From Sthenelais limicola (Eukaryota > Annelida > Polychaeta > Phyllodocida > Sigalionidae): 64,000 nt of DNA. The stretch is from NCBI GenBank assembly GCA_942159475.1, contig OW804096.1, positions 137,525,791 through 137,589,790 of the forward strand, read 5' to 3'. A program made the translations under genes and the position numbers. The notes below the pieces were generated by a model that did no database searches, was not told the DNA's origin, and saw nothing but the letters and a program-made list of their open reading frames with translations. Positions 30,116 to 41,038 of this stretch are shown one piece after another (within the stretch, counting starts at the first letter, position 1; each line of letters begins with the position of its first letter).

Positions 30116-31205
30116 GTCTTGAATTTACATGGAAATGTGGATTTGATAAAGTCAAAAATGGAGGAGATGATCAAAAGTGAGAGTGAAAATAGCAGAATTA
30201 TCAACGAGATGAATTTGGAGAACCTTGAGTTGAAACGCAAGTATAGAGACCTAGAAAATACCATGTTAGAATCAGAAATTGAAATGCATAGATTAAATGT
30301 GACTTTTTTCTGGGCTCGAGCAACGCAGGAACGAGAATCTTCTCTTAATCTGTGTTAATGTCTGCAAAGCAATTGATCATAGGTTTCAGCAGAATGATAT
30401 AATGTCTGCACATAGGCTTGGCAATTACCAAAATGGCTCAAAACAAGTATGTGTGCAATTTGTATCAGAGGAATCGAGGAACCAAGCATACAAGAAAAGA
30501 ACGGAACTTAAACACTCCAAGTGATTCAATAGGGTGTATGTGAACTAGGACCAACCTGCTACAATTAAGGAAAGGAAGGAAATGCTCTCATCTATAAGGG
30601 CTCACTTAGAAGAAAAGAAAAAAAAAAGTTGATGGGTGTCTATAGAGACAGGATAAGTGTGGATGGAAAAAACTAGAGATACCATCAGTCAAATGAAATG
30701 GAGAGAGGTTACCGACTGATGGACACTAGAATAAGGGAAATTGAAGGATCAATGTACTTCAGCTCAGAATACAGTGTACTGAGTAATTTCCATCCATGCA
30801 GGCTGAGGATTAATGATATGGAATTTTGCTCCGTAGAGCAGGCATACCAGTACGCACGAGCTAGGTCACTAGGCAAATCAGATGGCGCGAGAGACATATA
30901 CCTAAGTAAAGATGCCAGAGCATCTAAAAAGTTGTTGCACCTGGTGAAAAGCACAGAAGACTGGGACAATGTAAAGATAAGAGTATTGATAGAGAGCAAA
31001 TTCAACCAGAATTCAACCATGAGAGATGAACTCCTAGCAACTGGGACAAAACCCCTGTATGAGGCCACTAATTGCGAAGTATGGGCATGCGTCTCTACGA
31101 TTAAGTAAATTAAAACTACAGACGGCAAGCACAATGGGTGTAACATGGTAGGAAAAATCCTAAAAGACTATAGGAGCTTCTTGAGTGGTGCAATTAGATT
31201 GGGGA
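30075..31205 (+). pseudogene. LINE ORF1 relic with coiled coil, RRM-like part and NADAR (copy e)
   Basis: Begins with a coiled coil (ENLELKRKYRDLENTMLESE) and the ESE-I RRM opening. A frame change near 30355 and later stops follow, then YVN, QPATIKERKEML and MGVYRDRISVDG, matching copy c (YVNADVPTTIQERKDML). NADAR is open at 30698-31108: VLSNFHPC, FCSVEQAYQYARA, WDNVKIRVLIESKFNQNS, LYEATNCEVWACV. The sequence then shifts to a KILKDYRSFLSG end near 31185. It is the closest relative of copy c in this window. It starts immediately after the SGNH end of the previous module, so the two modules are in tandem. Confidence 0.72.
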
Positions 31206-31429
31206 TAGAAAGCCCCTTGTTGCCATAGACAAGAAAGGTCAGGAATTCCCCCATCCAAGAGTAAATCGCCTAGGCAAAGCCAAAAAATGCAGAAAATGTA
31301 GTAGCCGATCAAACGCAAAAAGCTTAACCTAGGCCAGGACAAAAGAATAATAGGGACAGAGTACTACGAAGAAATCCACAAGGCTATTGGGAAATGTTAT
31401 CTACGCCAACACATAGTGAAGCAGGCTCA
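31206..31429 (+). other. Linker region after NADAR copy e
   Basis: Degenerate Pro/Lys-rich sequence that corresponds in position to the Gly/Arg-rich tail at 11.2-11.6 kb. No domain is recognisable. Confidence 0.3.
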
Positions 31430-32262
31430 GATTATACTCAGGACCCATACCCAACATATCCAACTGGTGAGGCAAACATTGAAGGTAACTGGAAACTCCC
31501 TCCACTCCAGCATTTTATGCTATTATGTTTATTTTAGCTCTTTATTGTCATATTGTGACCATTTTTCCTTTGTTTCTTGTAGTGTGCTGCCAGTGCATTG
31601 GCCCAAGGAGGCTTCAGCAGCCACATCTGATCATGATATGCAGGACAATCCTAGAGGAACAGTTGTACCAGACGGAGGTGATGGTAAAACTAAAAAACAC
31701 AAAACCCCTGTTAAGTCAGGAAGAAGAAACGATGACAGCAGTCATCAGGTTAATTCAAATACCCCTCAGGGAGAAATAAATCTAATAAGAAATATAATAC
31801 CCAGAGTTCAAATAAAAGTAAATCTGGAGATAATAAAAAGAAAAAAGATGATTCCTGTACTGTAGATAGAGATGTTACCAGGCGCTTCAGAGCAAGAAAT
31901 AAATGGCTCAGAGGCTGGTCAGGCAGAGACAATTTCACATTGTTAAGCGTATTACCAAGCATAATGATATAGCAGAAGGTAATGACACTGAGATGATGAG
32001 TATATATGAGAATCTATTTACCAAACTTTGCAATCCTGACCAATATATGCCAGAGAAGGGTGTGGTCGTCTATGAGGTACAGGACGTGAAATTAAAGATG
32101 GCTACCCAAGTTTTTGTAAGTGGCATGAGATGTCCTTTCTCATGCTGCAGATCAACCTATTTGAATCCAGATGGTGTGAAAGTATATCACACTAGGTCTG
32201 CCTTAATGCGTCACACGTGTAAAGAGCATGACTCAGTCCCTCAGTCAAAAAAACACCAATGA
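31430..32262 (+). pseudogene. ORF3-type zinc-finger relic (relative of the gypsy ORF3)
   Basis: A Lys/Ser-rich stretch (KTKKHKTPVKSGRRNDD) is followed by FRARNKWLRGWSGRDNFT in one frame and, in 31903-32262, by RCPFSCCRSTYLNPDGVKVYHTRSALMRH then CKEH. The gypsy ORF3 reads RCPFTWC ... NPSGIKIYRTKARFYRH ... CEEH at 21.9 kb. Both have the same pattern of conserved Cys and His, the NP-x-G-[IV]-K-[IV]-Y core and basic finger loop. The first C2H2-like unit is recovered; the second is missing. Frames break near 31865. No LTR or pol surrounds it, so it is a fragment of another element with ORF3. Confidence 0.6.
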
Positions 32263-32299
32263 TATGACGAATAACGAGCTTAACAGAGGCTGCGAGGTT

Positions 32300-32915
32300 G
32301 GTTTCTTGGCAGAGATCAATTTAGAATATTGATATGATTGTTCTACTGATGTGAATAGGTTGTTTCCATACCAAAACTTGCAGGGAAAAAACTTGGACGG
32401 GTAGGTAGATTCTCCCTGATAGCCCAAGGCCATTCCATTCTTATATTCTTCAAACTTAAAGTCTTCGGTCCTATAGCCTTCAGTTAAGTTACTTAGGTCA
32501 GACCAATAGTATGTTTTATTGTCATAGACAAGATAATTTGAGCTGAGGGAGACTGAGTTTGGTTTATCTGATTTCAGTTTTTGGTGGCATTTCCGGAGTA
32601 GAGCTGCTTTCCTTCTTGCATCCTCACCCAGATCCTTGTTGATCCATATGTTTTTGTTTGGATTATTGAGTTTTACTTGCTTTGACAGTTGAATTACTAG
32701 ATCCTTGGTTCTGGTTGAGGTAAATGAAACGAGGATCGATCGTGTTTTGGTATCTTTATATCTCCCCAATCAATATGCATTATCAATGCTGTCAGGATTT
32801 ATATGTTGGACTGTCAGCCCAATCAGGTCTAATACTCTGTGGATGACATTTTCCCCCTGCTGCGCAGATAGACTGTCAATTACTATGTTATTATTTCTTA
32901 TCTTAAGTAGTAGTT
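32300..32915 (-). pseudogene. LINE ORF1 relic with RRM, basic domain and NADAR start (copy f, minus strand)
   Basis: Read on the minus strand from about 32915. An RRM-like opening (NNNIVIDSL, GENVIHRVLDLIGL) is followed by an in-frame TGA near 32778, then GRYKDTKTRSILVSF, NIWINKDLGEDARRKAALLRKC and NLTEGYRTEDFKF. A NADAR start follows: STYPSKFFPCKFW, FTSVEQSYQYSK. The frame stays open to about 32245 but similarity fades after 32310, so the C-terminal NADAR half is lost. Block order matches the other copies. The opposite orientation shows that this is an independent insertion. Confidence 0.72.
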
Positions 32916-32924
32916 AAAAGTAAA

Positions 32925-34222
32925 ATCACCACAATCACCTTCTGACCTTAGGCCAATCTCACTCCTACCCGTCCCGGGTAAAGTACTAGAACGCATTGTG
33001 CACTCACAAACATACAAACACTTTGAAACTTTTGGCCTCTTACACCCAAAACAGCATGGTTTTCGCAAAAGAAGATCAACCCAAATAGCCCTTTCTGAAA
33101 TCATTGACGACATCACCAACAACTGCAACAATAAACAATCAACAACAGCCCTTTTTATCGATATGAAAAAAGCTTTCGACACAATAGACCACTCAATTCT
33201 GACCGACAAACTCTCGGCCATTAACTTCCACCCGGAGACCATAATATGGTATTCCAGCTACCTCAAGGGAAGATCGCAAAAAAACAAAGATTGGGGATAC
33301 TATGTCCCCCCAAGCCTCTCTCTCCACAGGCGTCCCTCAGGGGTCCATCCTTGGCCCACTCCTATTCAACCTCTACATCAACTCTCTTCCCTCCTATATC
33401 ACCTCCACTAACCCCTCTCCCATCTCCTGTCAACTCTATGCTGACGATACTGTCCTCTACACATCTGCCAAAACCATCGACAATGCCACATAGGCCCTCA
33501 CCATGTCAATTCCACACCTAGAAAACTGGTGTGGAATAAACAAACTGACAATCAATGCCAAAAAAACCAAAGTCATGGTACTATTCCCTCCCCTAAAACC
33601 CCGAACCCCTCCCGATAGCGACCCATTGCAATTTCCCATCAATGGCACCCCAATAGCCATTGTTAACGAGTTTAAATACCTAGGGTCCACAATTGACAAC
33701 CATCTTAGAATAACCCAACAAATAAAATTGACTCTCCGGAACGTGAATGCGGCTTTGGCCACCTTCGCAAGAATCCAACCCTTCCTTTCACAGAACATAG
33801 CCTTCCGAATTCTGAAAACTATGATCCTCCCCCACCTAGAATTTAATTCCTGCTTTCTGGACATGGCAAATGCCACATCCAAAGAAAAACTAGAAAGAAC
33901 ACTTAGGAGAGCAGTCCGCATTGCCTCTCTATCTAGGAGAGCCAGCAATGTTGATAATATTATGTCCAAACACAATCTCCTCCCTCTACAAACTAGACGC
34001 ACCCTCCAACTCCTCCTCCTAATGCACAGGAGGGCCCACAGCGGTCCCCCCCAACCCCTCTACCTCTAACAAAACCAGGGACACTAGGGCCTCCTCTATC
34101 TACAACCTCCCGATCACTCTGGAGGAACACTTTGGAATGAGCTACCCAAGTCAATGAAAAACGAGCAAGATTCCAGATCCTTTAAAAACAAAGCCCTACT
34201 AATGCTAAAATCTGATCGATAA
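32925..34222 (+). pseudogene. LINE ORF2 reverse transcriptase, third copy
   Basis: Motifs in order: LRPISLLPVPGKVLERIV, HGFRKRRSTQIAL, motif A FIDMKKAFDTIDH, a frameshift near 33285, TGVPQGSILGPLLFNLYINSLP, YADDTVLYTSAK (intact), a TAG at 33491-33493, FKYLGSTIDNHLRI, a thumb with RTLRRAVRIASLSRR, and a shifted WNELPKSMKNEQDSRSFK end at about 34215. One stop and two frameshifts disable it. Compared with the 3.7 and 25.6 kb copies it is C-rich, so it belongs to another LINE lineage. No endonuclease is present. Confidence 0.9.
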
Positions 34223-35399
34223 TATGGCTCACCCTTAGGCAATAATAAATTATTAATTGCTGTTCAATCATTCTCTGCAACCATAATAACTCTGTCTATA
34301 TCTTTTATTTTCTATTTTTGTATTGCACACTGATTGGAGGTATCACTAACTCGCATAACCTTGAAAAGTTCCCACGCATTGTATTGTATTGTGTTATATC
34401 AAACCTGTAAGTTTTTTGTAAATCTTTTACCCTTTTTTAAATTTTGTTGCCACTTCCAAGGACCTGGACCAGACTTGCACATTATGTAATAGCTCTCATC
34501 CAGTATCCAAAGAGGGTAAAAGATTTACAAAAAGTATCCCTAATGAGGTTAGGCTCACACCAACACCTGTACTCTTTTGAATGACACAAGTGAATAACAA
34601 TTCAATGTTACCTCACTTTCCCACCGAAAAAATCCCTTGAAAAACATTATGAAAAATAAAATAGTAAAACAATGAAAATAATTCATTGGACCGCCCCTCA
34701 ATTAGTCTACTCAAGACAGTGTAAGAAGGGAAGAGAACTAAACACTAACAAAGCACCTGATGAGGCCCTTAGCCGAAACCGCTCTAAAAACCAGCCATCT
34801 TATATTTCAAAAAGAAATTAATAAACAAATAAATGTTTAAGAAAACACTAGACACATAACCCCACCCTCCCTCCCATCACCAAACACAAACCCACTCCTT
34901 TCCCCCCCCCCCCCCTGCCAACTCTACTCAATAAGACTAGAGTCTAGTGCAAATCTAGTGCAAGTCTAAACACTACACATATATGGACTGGATCGAGGTC
35001 ACATGACCCAGGGATCGGGGATCTGGCGGGAAATCCAAACCCAAAACCAGGGTATAAAAAGAGCCCTGGTACCGTACACCAGATTGTCATTCAGCGGTCG
35101 TGTAGGTTAGATTTTACAAGCTTCGTCTACCTATATATCAAACCTGTAAGTTATCATTATTACTATTATATCAAACTTGATAGTTACCACTGCTTTTACC
35201 ATGCATTGTACTGTATTATACTGTATCGACTAATCTCCGGAAACTGTAGTATTTTTTCTATCTGGATATGGTAATCCAAGTAGACTGCAGCAGCAGGTAG
35301 AACACCACAGAATTTGTATTGTGTTACCTGTTCTCAACTGTATCATGAATATTTGTTTTGAGAAGCTGGATAAATAAAAGCATTAAAAAAAAAAAAAAA
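34223..35399 (+). other. LINE 3' region, hairpin, possible promoter and poly-A end
   Basis: No coding sequence. A 24-bp inverted repeat (TTTTTGTAAATCTTTTACCC) lies at 34412-34437 and 34512-34537. The phrase TATATCAAACCTGTAAGTT occurs at 34395-34413 and 35134-35152, and a near copy at 35166. AATAAA at 35373-35378 and a 15-base A run at 35385-35399 mark a retrotransposed 3' end. Confidence 0.5.
35050..35110 (+). promoter_or_regulatory. Candidate core promoter (TATA box)
   Basis: GGGTATAAAAAGAGCCCTGG is a good TATA-box match in a locally GC-rich stretch (34985-35110). A TCATTC initiator-like phrase lies about 36 bases downstream. It could be the promoter of an LTR or LINE end. There is no ORF downstream that I can link to it. 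Confidence 0.35.
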
Positions 35400-36395
35400 T
35401 CTTGGTATTGAGTGATTCAATTTTTTGAGATGCAGTTGAGATATTAATGTCGGTTTTGGAAATGCTAATGGTATTTTGTGAGGCTATAGCTAACATATGA
35501 GTTTGCGAAGCCCTGGCAGTCTCCAAAGATGTCTCAAGAGCGGTAATTCTAACTTTGGGTGCATTTATTGTGGCATTGTGGCCTGTGAGCGTTTGGTGGT
35601 TGTATCTGTCCAGGTATTTATTTTGTATACTTATATATATTCCACTTGTTAACATGAAATAATAGATGCTTTTTTTCTTGATATAACAGCGGTCCCAATG
35701 CAGACACAGAGGAAAATAGAAGATATTCGACAGAGGGCAAAGAAGGAGGACAGTATACTGTCGACTGGTGAAAACTCCGATGGACATTACCCTCTCGGGG
35801 AGTAATTCACATCAAGGTATTTCCAGCGATTCCCATTGAATGAAGAAAAACAAGCATATGGTGACCAAATGGGAATGTTGGGAACAGATATCAAACAGTA
35901 CAGTGATGAAGGTTAGGTAACTAGTGACCAAGTGCTCTGACACCTATTGGTGTTTACCCAACATGGGTTAATACCTAAACCACAAGACAAGGCTAGACCT
36001 CTTTCAAGCACCAGCCTCTGCAGAGGCAACACCTCACATTGCAGGTGCGACAAGACTGACCTATGAGTTTGGACGAAGTTATCAACTTGCTTAACAAATC
36101 AGTTTGAAGGTGTGAGGGAAGCTAATCTCAAAAAATAATAAGTACTTACCCATTTGCTCGTCTGTGCCTGGTTGTCATGCCCATTTATTCATTGTTTATC
36201 ATGTTTTTCGGGGAAAAAACTTCTTTGAACTTATGATGATTCATCATACCATTATAAATAGCGCTGGTTTATGTAACATTGTATCTTTAAAAAATAATTG
36301 TAACTACGCAATGATTAGACATGTATTCATATTTAACAGAATGGCTCGACCAACATGGCTATAGCAAGTAGCAGAATTTTCGAATGTTTCAATAT
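35400..36395. other. Gene-free stretch before the DIRS element
   Basis: An open frame on the minus strand (35383-35787) has some helix-like Ser/Thr/Ile content but no recognisable domain, and I do not accept it. A short Lys-rich open segment around 35700-35760 on the plus strand resembles gag spacers but is too short to call. Confidence 0.35.
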
Positions 36396-36563
36396 ATGTT
36401 GTTCACATTATATATTTATATAAATGAGGTTGGTCGGACTGTCGCAACCTAGCGTTGGTCTTCTCTACCTGCCAGGTTCCCGCACCGGTGACAGTCACTT
36501 ACTCCTTGGCTACCAACCTCACCACACCTTCACTTTCTCCTATTTCATGTGTGAAAAATTCTT
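36396..36563 (+). repeat. DIRS split direct repeat A1
   Basis: Matches A2 (41442-41603) from ATGTTGTTCACATTATATA to GTGAAAAATTCTT with small differences and a few-base length change. It contains a TATATTTATATAAA box near 36411, likely the element promoter. Confidence 0.9.
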
Positions 36564-36591
36564 ACTGTGTGTATACGTTTGGTATTTAGTC

Positions 36592-37632
36592 ATGGGTAAG
36601 TGTGGAGCGTGCGGATATTCCCACCCTAGACCGGGGGTGTCTGTGTGTAAATATCGCACGGAAGCTGTTGCAAAATGTAAAGAAGCTGGTCAGTTGGAGG
36701 TTAATTGGGCCAAATACCTGGACGTCCTTACCTTGGAAAAGCTAACTGAACAAGAGGAATTTCATGCAGCCTTGGACATTACCGAACTCCGCCGTCTTAA
36801 TGCTGATCAGAGTGCTGAGATTTCTGATATGTTGGATAAAATGGACGTGATGTCAGACCAATTCAAGAAAGTTCTGAAGTTGTAACCTACCGGTAATGGA
36901 GGACGCGGTGGTGAAGGTGCGACCGGCGGCCATTTTGAGAATGTTATGGGTAGTGGCTTGTCCGGTGTGTTGGACCCTAGTTTGACCAACGCGCTCCGTG
37001 ATGTGGCCATCTCATTGGATCCTGCCGTTGCAATAAAGGATAAAGGTATGCCTCTCCGCCCGGAGTATTATGTCCAGCATCTACTGTATAAAACCCTGGT
37101 TAAGAATTTGGATCACAACAAACTTTCATATCGTGAGTTAGTCCATGGGATGGTCAGAGTTGCTGTGCACTTGTTGGAGTCTGACGGTGATATTGCCAGT
37201 TATCTTGATCACCTAAGCTTCTTGACGGAGGAGGGCATAAATGACACTTTCCTAGACAAAGCATATGCCTTGTATGATCATAGAATGGTAGACAAAGTCT
37301 CTAGTGGTAGATTGGATGCGTTCAGTGCCGGAGACCGGTTGTGTGTGGCTGTGGGCTTCAGTCCGTCGTTGCGTAAGCTGGGTAAACAACAACAATCCAA
37401 TGCGCAGCAACATACTTTGTCTACTTTGTCTACTTCTGGGACTGGCACACGCAGACCAGGGAGGTCTAGGATTCCTGCGGATTTCCCAGACGATGTGTGT
37501 TATGATTGGAACTATTGCAATTGTGCTAATACTGCTTCTAGTTGTACTCGCAAGCATCAGTGCCGGTTGTACAAACTGGATCATCGTGCCATGGGGTGTC
37601 CCCAGAGGAAAACCCGGGATTCCCGGCAGTGA
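36592..37632 (+). pseudogene. gag: DIRS gag-like ORF with one internal stop
   Basis: ATG 36592. Starts with MGKCGACGYSHPRPG, a CxxC-type pair, then a helical region (TELRRLNADQSAEI). A TAA at 36883-36885 interrupts the frame, which continues in the same phase through GLSGVLDPSLTN, YYVQHLLYKTLVK and a C-terminal zinc-finger-like block, FPDDVCYDWNYCNC ... C ... HQC. That final block resembles DIRS gag proteins (FP-x-DVC-x-DF/W-N then Cys/His). A single codon change explains the break. Gag probably packages element RNA. Confidence 0.75.
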
Positions 37633-38411
37633 TGTCACTCGCCCATGAGAGTATGCGAGAGCGGGATCTGTCATGGCGGCCATTTCGTGTGTTTTGCCAA
37701 CTTCGGACTTTGCAAAATCTTCATTCTCTCGTCCTTTTCAAGTTTGCCACCTCTCTGATGTTAACAACAATCATGTTCCTGGTGCTGAGCATCTATTACA
37801 TGTGTCAACTACCGATGTCAACTACCGATTGCAATGCCATATCTTCTCCCCAGGGACTTGTCGACTCCTCTCGTGACTCGGACACTTGTGCTTTGTTTAC
37901 ATCATGCTATGGGGATGTACTTCCCGTGGGTCGCAATGTTATTTGTACTGATACTTGCCTTGATAGTCCTGTTCGCGCATTATCCTCCCCTGATGTATGT
38001 AATCATGTCATTTACCCTGGTTGTACTACCATTGACTCCATTACATGCCCTACTCTCCCCGCTATCACATGTACTTGTCTTGCTTGTAGTTGTTGCGATG
38101 ATGTTTGTGTTGTCACTGATGTCGACTGTATTGATATTGACTATGTTGATGATGTACTAGGTTGCTGTTACCCTTGTGAGAGTTTTTCATGTTCTGATAT
38201 TGACAATGTACCTTATGATGCTGATGTCTTGTTTGCAAACGTTGATGATCTATCCTTTGCTAGCATTGATTATACCATGTGTACCATTGTTGATGATTTG
38301 CGCCAGTCACCCTTCATTGATCTCAGTCGCCACTATGCTTCTCCCCACTACATCGGCGGGTTCAGGTCGCAGTTGAACCCTACTGCTTGGTCTGATGAAC
38401 TACGACATTAA
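37542..38411 (+). pseudogene. Cys/Asp-rich segment before DIRS RT
   Basis: This frame overlaps the gag end by 91 bases and runs in the same phase into the RT after a TAA at 38409-38411. It has a hydrophobic stretch near residues 65-90 (LMLTTIMFLVLSIYYM), then about 150 residues extremely rich in Cys, Asp and Val with repeated CxC and CC pairs (TCTCLACSCCDDVC). The end (FRSQLNPTAWSDELRH) is normal RT leader. I do not know this segment from other DIRS elements. It could be a metal-binding spacer or sequence decay that left the frame open. Confidence 0.5.
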
Positions 38412-39336
38412 ACCAACCCTTTTCTTCGTAGTTATCTTCTCAAAGGTGTCTTTGACGGGTTTGATATCGTCGACCAATCTTCTACGATACCATCATATAA
38501 TTGTGAGAACTACGCCTCAGTTCTTCAGCCAGATGCCTTCACCTTTGTGAATGACTTAATTCAACATGAATTAGATGCAGGTAAATTCAAGGTTGTGGAT
38601 ACCCCTCCTCGCTATGTACATGCTATTGGTGCGATACCAAAGCGGTGCGGAGCTTATAGGCCCATTACTGACTGTAAGCGCCCCTTGGGCTCCTCTATTA
38701 ATTGCTACATGTCAAATACTTGCAAGTCCTTCAAATACCATACAATCCAAGAGGTGGCTAGTGTTATGACCCGTAATTGCTACATGTGTACAATAGATAT
38801 CTCTTCAGCCTACAGGACTGTAGCCATTAATCCCTCACAATGGACATTCCAGGGATTGTGGGGGCCGTTCAAGGAAGGAGGCAAGTTTCTGTTGATACAC
38901 GTCTTTGCTTTGGGTTCCGCTGCATGCCATTTATCTTTACACAATTATCCAACTTCATATCCAGGTGCATGGTGCGCAGGGGGTGCTCCCGCATCTTCAA
39001 TTATATTGATGATTTCATCATATTAGCTGAGACTGGTGATGAATGTGTCTTCTACCAGACGGTTCTCTTCCGTCTGCTACTGGGACTAGGATTTCATATT
39101 TCATGGAAGAAAGTGATTGCCCCATCTTGCCACACTACATATATTGGTATAGAGTTGGACTTGGTTAATATGCTCCTTCACCTTCCAGATGATAAGGTCC
39201 TGAAGCTGCACGCCGAGCTTTACTTTTTCGAGCATATCGTTCCAGAGCAACTAAGCGCCAACTGCAGCGATTGTGCGGTGTGCTGGCCCACTGTGCCAAA
39301 GTTATTTGTGGTGCCAAGACCTTTTCCCGCCGTATA
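38412..39336 (+). pseudogene. pol: DIRS reverse transcriptase
   Basis: Motifs: HAIGAIPKRCGAYRPITDCKRPLGSSINCYM (38625-38715), motif A MCTIDISSAYRTVAINP, then a frameshift near 38890, RLCFGFRCMPFIFTQLSNFI, and the catalytic FNYIDDFII at about 38990-39016 in the next frame. The fingers-palm motif order is characteristic of DIRS/Ngaro RTs. The YIDD motif is intact. Another frameshift near 39270 leads to RNase H. The protein copies the element RNA for a circular intermediate in the DIRS model. Confidence 0.88.
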
Positions 39337-39880
39337 GTTAGCCTGTTACGCGGCCTCCCAGTAGACTCTAACCCCAGAGTTAGATTGAATGATGAGTTCA
39401 CTAAGGATCTGCAGTGGTGGCGCCTTGTGGCTGCGGAGTTCAATGGTGTCTCCCCCATAATTGACTTCAACTTCGGGCAGGGCCCGTGGTTTGTAACAGA
39501 CTCATCAATGCAAGGCTTTGGACTGTACACGGCTGATGACTGGCTTGCTGGTTATTATTCCCCGCATGTATGTGATTTAGATATTAGCCCTTGTGTTGTG
39601 GGTCATAGCCATTGGTGTGACATTAACACTTCATCCATTTCTCAAGGTTTGAACATCAACTTCCTTGAGTTGATCCCTGTCTGGCTCGGCCTACTTTGTC
39701 TCGCCCCGTGCTTCCCAGGCACCCATATTATTTGCCATAGTGACAACCTACAAGTCCTGCATATGGTTACTGCGGCATATTTTTTGGATCTGTTCCGTAT
39801 TTAAATGCCACCTATCTGTTCAGTATATCAGCACTCATGATAACTACTTGGCTGATGCGCTCTCCCGCATTTATGATACC
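39271..39880 (+). pseudogene. pol: DIRS RNase H domain
   Basis: In frame from 39271: LCGVLAHCAKVICGAKTFSRR (connection), WFVTDSSMQGFGLY (first catalytic D), NINFLELIPVWLGL (E) and IICHSDNLQVLHM (D). After a frameshift near 39800 the end ISTHDNYLADALSRIYDTK, with the H-x-N-x-x-ADALSR block, completes RNase H. All the expected acidic residues are visible. It removes RNA from the RNA-DNA hybrid. Confidence 0.85.
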
Positions 39881-40929
39881 AAGGCCTTACCAAAGGATGT
39901 GTTCTCTATATGTTCCAGATCATGCCCCGTTAGCAGCCCTGGATGTGGAAGTTTCCAAGATTATTGCTTCGGCCTACTCGACCAATACTTTGGCCACCCG
40001 GAGCTCGCAGTGGAAGCGCTTCCTGTCATTTTGTGCCAGCCACCAGTTGACCCCTCTCCCTGCTTCAAAGACGACTGTGGTTCGCTTCCTCATTATGATC
40101 AGCGTATCCAGCAAATATTCCACGGTTAACAACTATTTGTCTGCCATTATGGGACTGCATAGAGTGTACAGTTATGAGCCTACATTCCGTGAGAGCTTCA
40201 TGGTTAAGATGTGCATGGCGGGCATCAGGAATACGGTAGGCGGGCATCAGGAATACGGTGGGCGACCAAGTGACTCAAAAGCGTCCATTAGGGGTGGATA
40301 ACCTTGTGGTTATGCATCGTCTTATTGATTCTTCTGTGTATGACAGGATCTGCTGGACTGTGAATGCCCTATCATTCCACTCTCTTCTGCGCAAGTCTAA
40401 TCTTGTGGGTGATTCAACCTTCGCTGGCCATATCCTCCTCAGGCGTAACATATCCTTCAAGGGCAACTTGGTGTATATTACTGTGCGCTCCACTAAAACT
40501 ATTCAGGCCAGGCAAAGGACTCTGAATATCCCCCTAATGAGTACGCTAGTTGGTGCGTTGGATGTAGTCAGCATGCTACATTGGATGATGTCTCTTGTGC
40601 CTGGCAAGCCAGAGGACCCCCTTTTCATGAAGCCTTCTGGTAAGAGCTGGGCACCGCTCTTATACGGAGAGGTTCTTACCTTCCTGAAACGACTGGTCAA
40701 GTCCATAGGCCTCGATCCTGCTGAAGCTGGCCTTCATTCCCTCCGTCGGGGTGGCACTATATACCTGCATTCTATCGGTGTTCCCCTGGCTGATATCAAA
40801 TGTTTGGGTGACTGGCGTTTTCATGCTGTGTTTTTGTACTTAGCTACTCCTGATGACAGGAAACTGACTATCGAGAATTTCGTCACCACCAGACTCGACT
40901 GCTCTTCTGGATGTGCTAAGACTGAGTGA
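39837..40929 (+). pseudogene. DIRS tyrosine recombinase
   Basis: N-terminal SAM-like part at 39930-40210 (QWKRFLSFC, TVNNYLSAIMGLHRVY). A 22-bp tandem duplication at 40217-40260 breaks the frame. The catalytic part, 40258-40929, has SLLRKSNLV (Arg I), a TVRSTKT Lys segment, GLHSLRRGGTIYL (His-x-x-Arg) and GDWRFHAVFLYLA (His/Trp and nucleophile Tyr). The order R-K-H-R-H/W-Y is complete. It would integrate the circular DNA of the element. Confidence 0.9.
40217..40260 (+). repeat. 22-bp tandem duplication in the recombinase
   Basis: Two adjacent copies of GGCGGGCATCAGGAATACGG plus two bases. Twenty-two is one more than a multiple of three, and it accounts exactly for the frame change between 39837 and 40258 frames. 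Confidence 0.9.
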
Positions 40930-40948
40930 TTTTCAATTTTGGGTGGTT

Positions 40949-41035
40949 GGCGGTCACTTGACAGCCGGCCATCAAGGCAAAGTTCCCTGTTCTAGTTTTT
41001 TTTCCACTCGCTATTTATGTTTCAATATATGTTAT
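40949..41035 (+). repeat. DIRS split direct repeat B1
   Basis: Begins GGCGGTCACTTGACAGCCGG and matches B2 at 41618-41690 almost base for base, differing mainly in a T-rich run. It extends to TTTCAATATATGTT, the phrase that also precedes A1. Confidence 0.85.
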
Positions 41036-41038
41036 GTG

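Noticed and set aside
35383..35787. Minus-strand frame with Ser/Thr/Ile-rich helix-like stretch
   Set aside because: Tempting as an ORF1 coiled coil but lacks the RRM opening or basic domain seen in the other copies.
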